From NCBI GenBank assembly GCA_964571225.1, contig CAZNBB010000158.1:1-7475 (forward strand): a DNA stretch of 7,475 nucleotides. Reading direction: 5' to 3'. The translations under genes were made by a program, and so were the position numbers. The first letter of the stretch is position 1, and each line of letters opens with the position of its first letter. This document shows, piece after piece, positions 7,044 through 7,475 of this stretch. The notes beneath the pieces are model-generated. The model was not told the origin of the DNA and searched no databases. It saw nothing but the letters and a program-made list of their open reading frames with translations. The DNA is from DATFML01 sp964571225 (lineage in GTDB: Bacteria > Pseudomonadota > Gammaproteobacteria > DATFLG01).

Positions 7044-7475
7044 GTGCTCGAATCCGTCACATTCTCCAGCGGGCAGATCAATTCCTGGGTCGGCACCCTG
7101 ATCTGGCCGCTGACCCGGATCACCACCATGTTCATGGTGGCACCGGTGTTCAGCGGGCGGCTGGTGCCGGTACGGGCACGGGTCATCCTCGGCCTGGCGA
7201 TCACTGTGCTGGTCATCCCCAGCCTGCCGCCCATCACCGCGCCCGATCCCCTGTCGGTGGCCGGTATCGCCGTCACCGTCCAGCAGATTCTTATCGGTGC
7301 GACCATGGGGTTCGCCCTGCAGCTCGTGTTTCAGGCACTGGTGGTTGGCGGCCAGTTCGTTGCCGTGAGCATGGGTCTCGGGTTTGCCTCCATGGTCGAC
7401 CCGCAGAACGGCATTCAGGTGCCGGTTCTTAGCCAGTACTACGTGACCATCGCCACACTGCTGTTTCTTACCATG
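7044..7475 (+). CDS. fliR: FliR, flagellar type III export-gate protein (3'-truncated by the window end)
   Basis: FliR is the single-copy subunit completing the FliP-FliQ-FliR gate. The open frame starts at GTG 7044, ten bases after the fliQ stop, and runs 144 codons to the last base of the window; family members have about 260 residues, so a little over half is visible. The N-terminal segment reads LIWPLTRITTMFMVAPVFS (19-37), followed by VRARVILGLAITVLVIPSL (43-61). The conserved part is GFALQLVFQALVVGGQFVA (89-107), MGLGFASMVDPQNG (110-123) and the QVPVLSQYY region. No strong Shine-Dalgarno sequence precedes the GTG, so coupling to fliQ is likely. No ATG nearby offers a better start. Confidence 0.95.
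   Translation, partial: MLESVTFSSGQINSWVGTLIWPLTRITTMFMVAPVFSGRLVPVRARVILGLAITVLVIPSLPPITAPDPLSVAGIAVTVQQILIGATMGFALQLVFQALVVGGQFVAVSMGLGFASMVDPQNGIQVPVLSQYYVTIATLLFLTM

Overview
The window is part of a flagellar gene cluster from a GC-rich, polarly flagellated-type gammaproteobacterium. The gene order fliK, then fliL-fliM-fliN-fliO-fliP-fliQ-fliR, the proteins themselves and a sigma-54 promoter in front of fliL resemble Pseudomonas and the purple-sulfur/Ectothiorhodospira-like lineages. The exact genus cannot be read from the sequence. All genes are on the + strand.

Region 1 (1-891) is the C-terminal part of fliK, the hook-length ruler; its start lies outside the window. Region 2 (892-1037) is a 146-base spacer without a convincing terminator. 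Region 3 (1038-3305) is a large gene for a four-domain signalling protein: globin-coupled heme sensor, PAS, GGDEF, EAL. It is a predicted gas/redox-responsive cyclic-di-GMP enzyme sitting inside the flagellar cluster, and it is the least ordinary feature here. Region 4 (3306-3468) is a 163-base spacer with a consensus-perfect -24/-12 (RpoN) promoter at 3416-3431 and two small dyads upstream of it. Region 5 (3469-7475) is a tightly packed operon, fliLMNOPQR. It has ATGA stop/start overlaps at fliN/fliO and fliO/fliP, short gaps elsewhere, and fliR cut by the window end.

The fli products work together. FliL assists the stator. FliM and FliN form the C-ring switch that receives CheY-P. FliO helps assemble FliP, which with FliQ and FliR builds the flagellar export gate. 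FliK measures the hook and switches that gate to filament export. The interposed heme-sensor protein probably makes or breaks cyclic-di-GMP in response to O2 or another diatomic gas. Cyclic-di-GMP is a widespread regulator of flagellar transcription and motor activity, so the gene may link respiration state to motility. That link is inference from position and domains. No RNA genes, mobile elements, CRISPR arrays or broken genes were seen.
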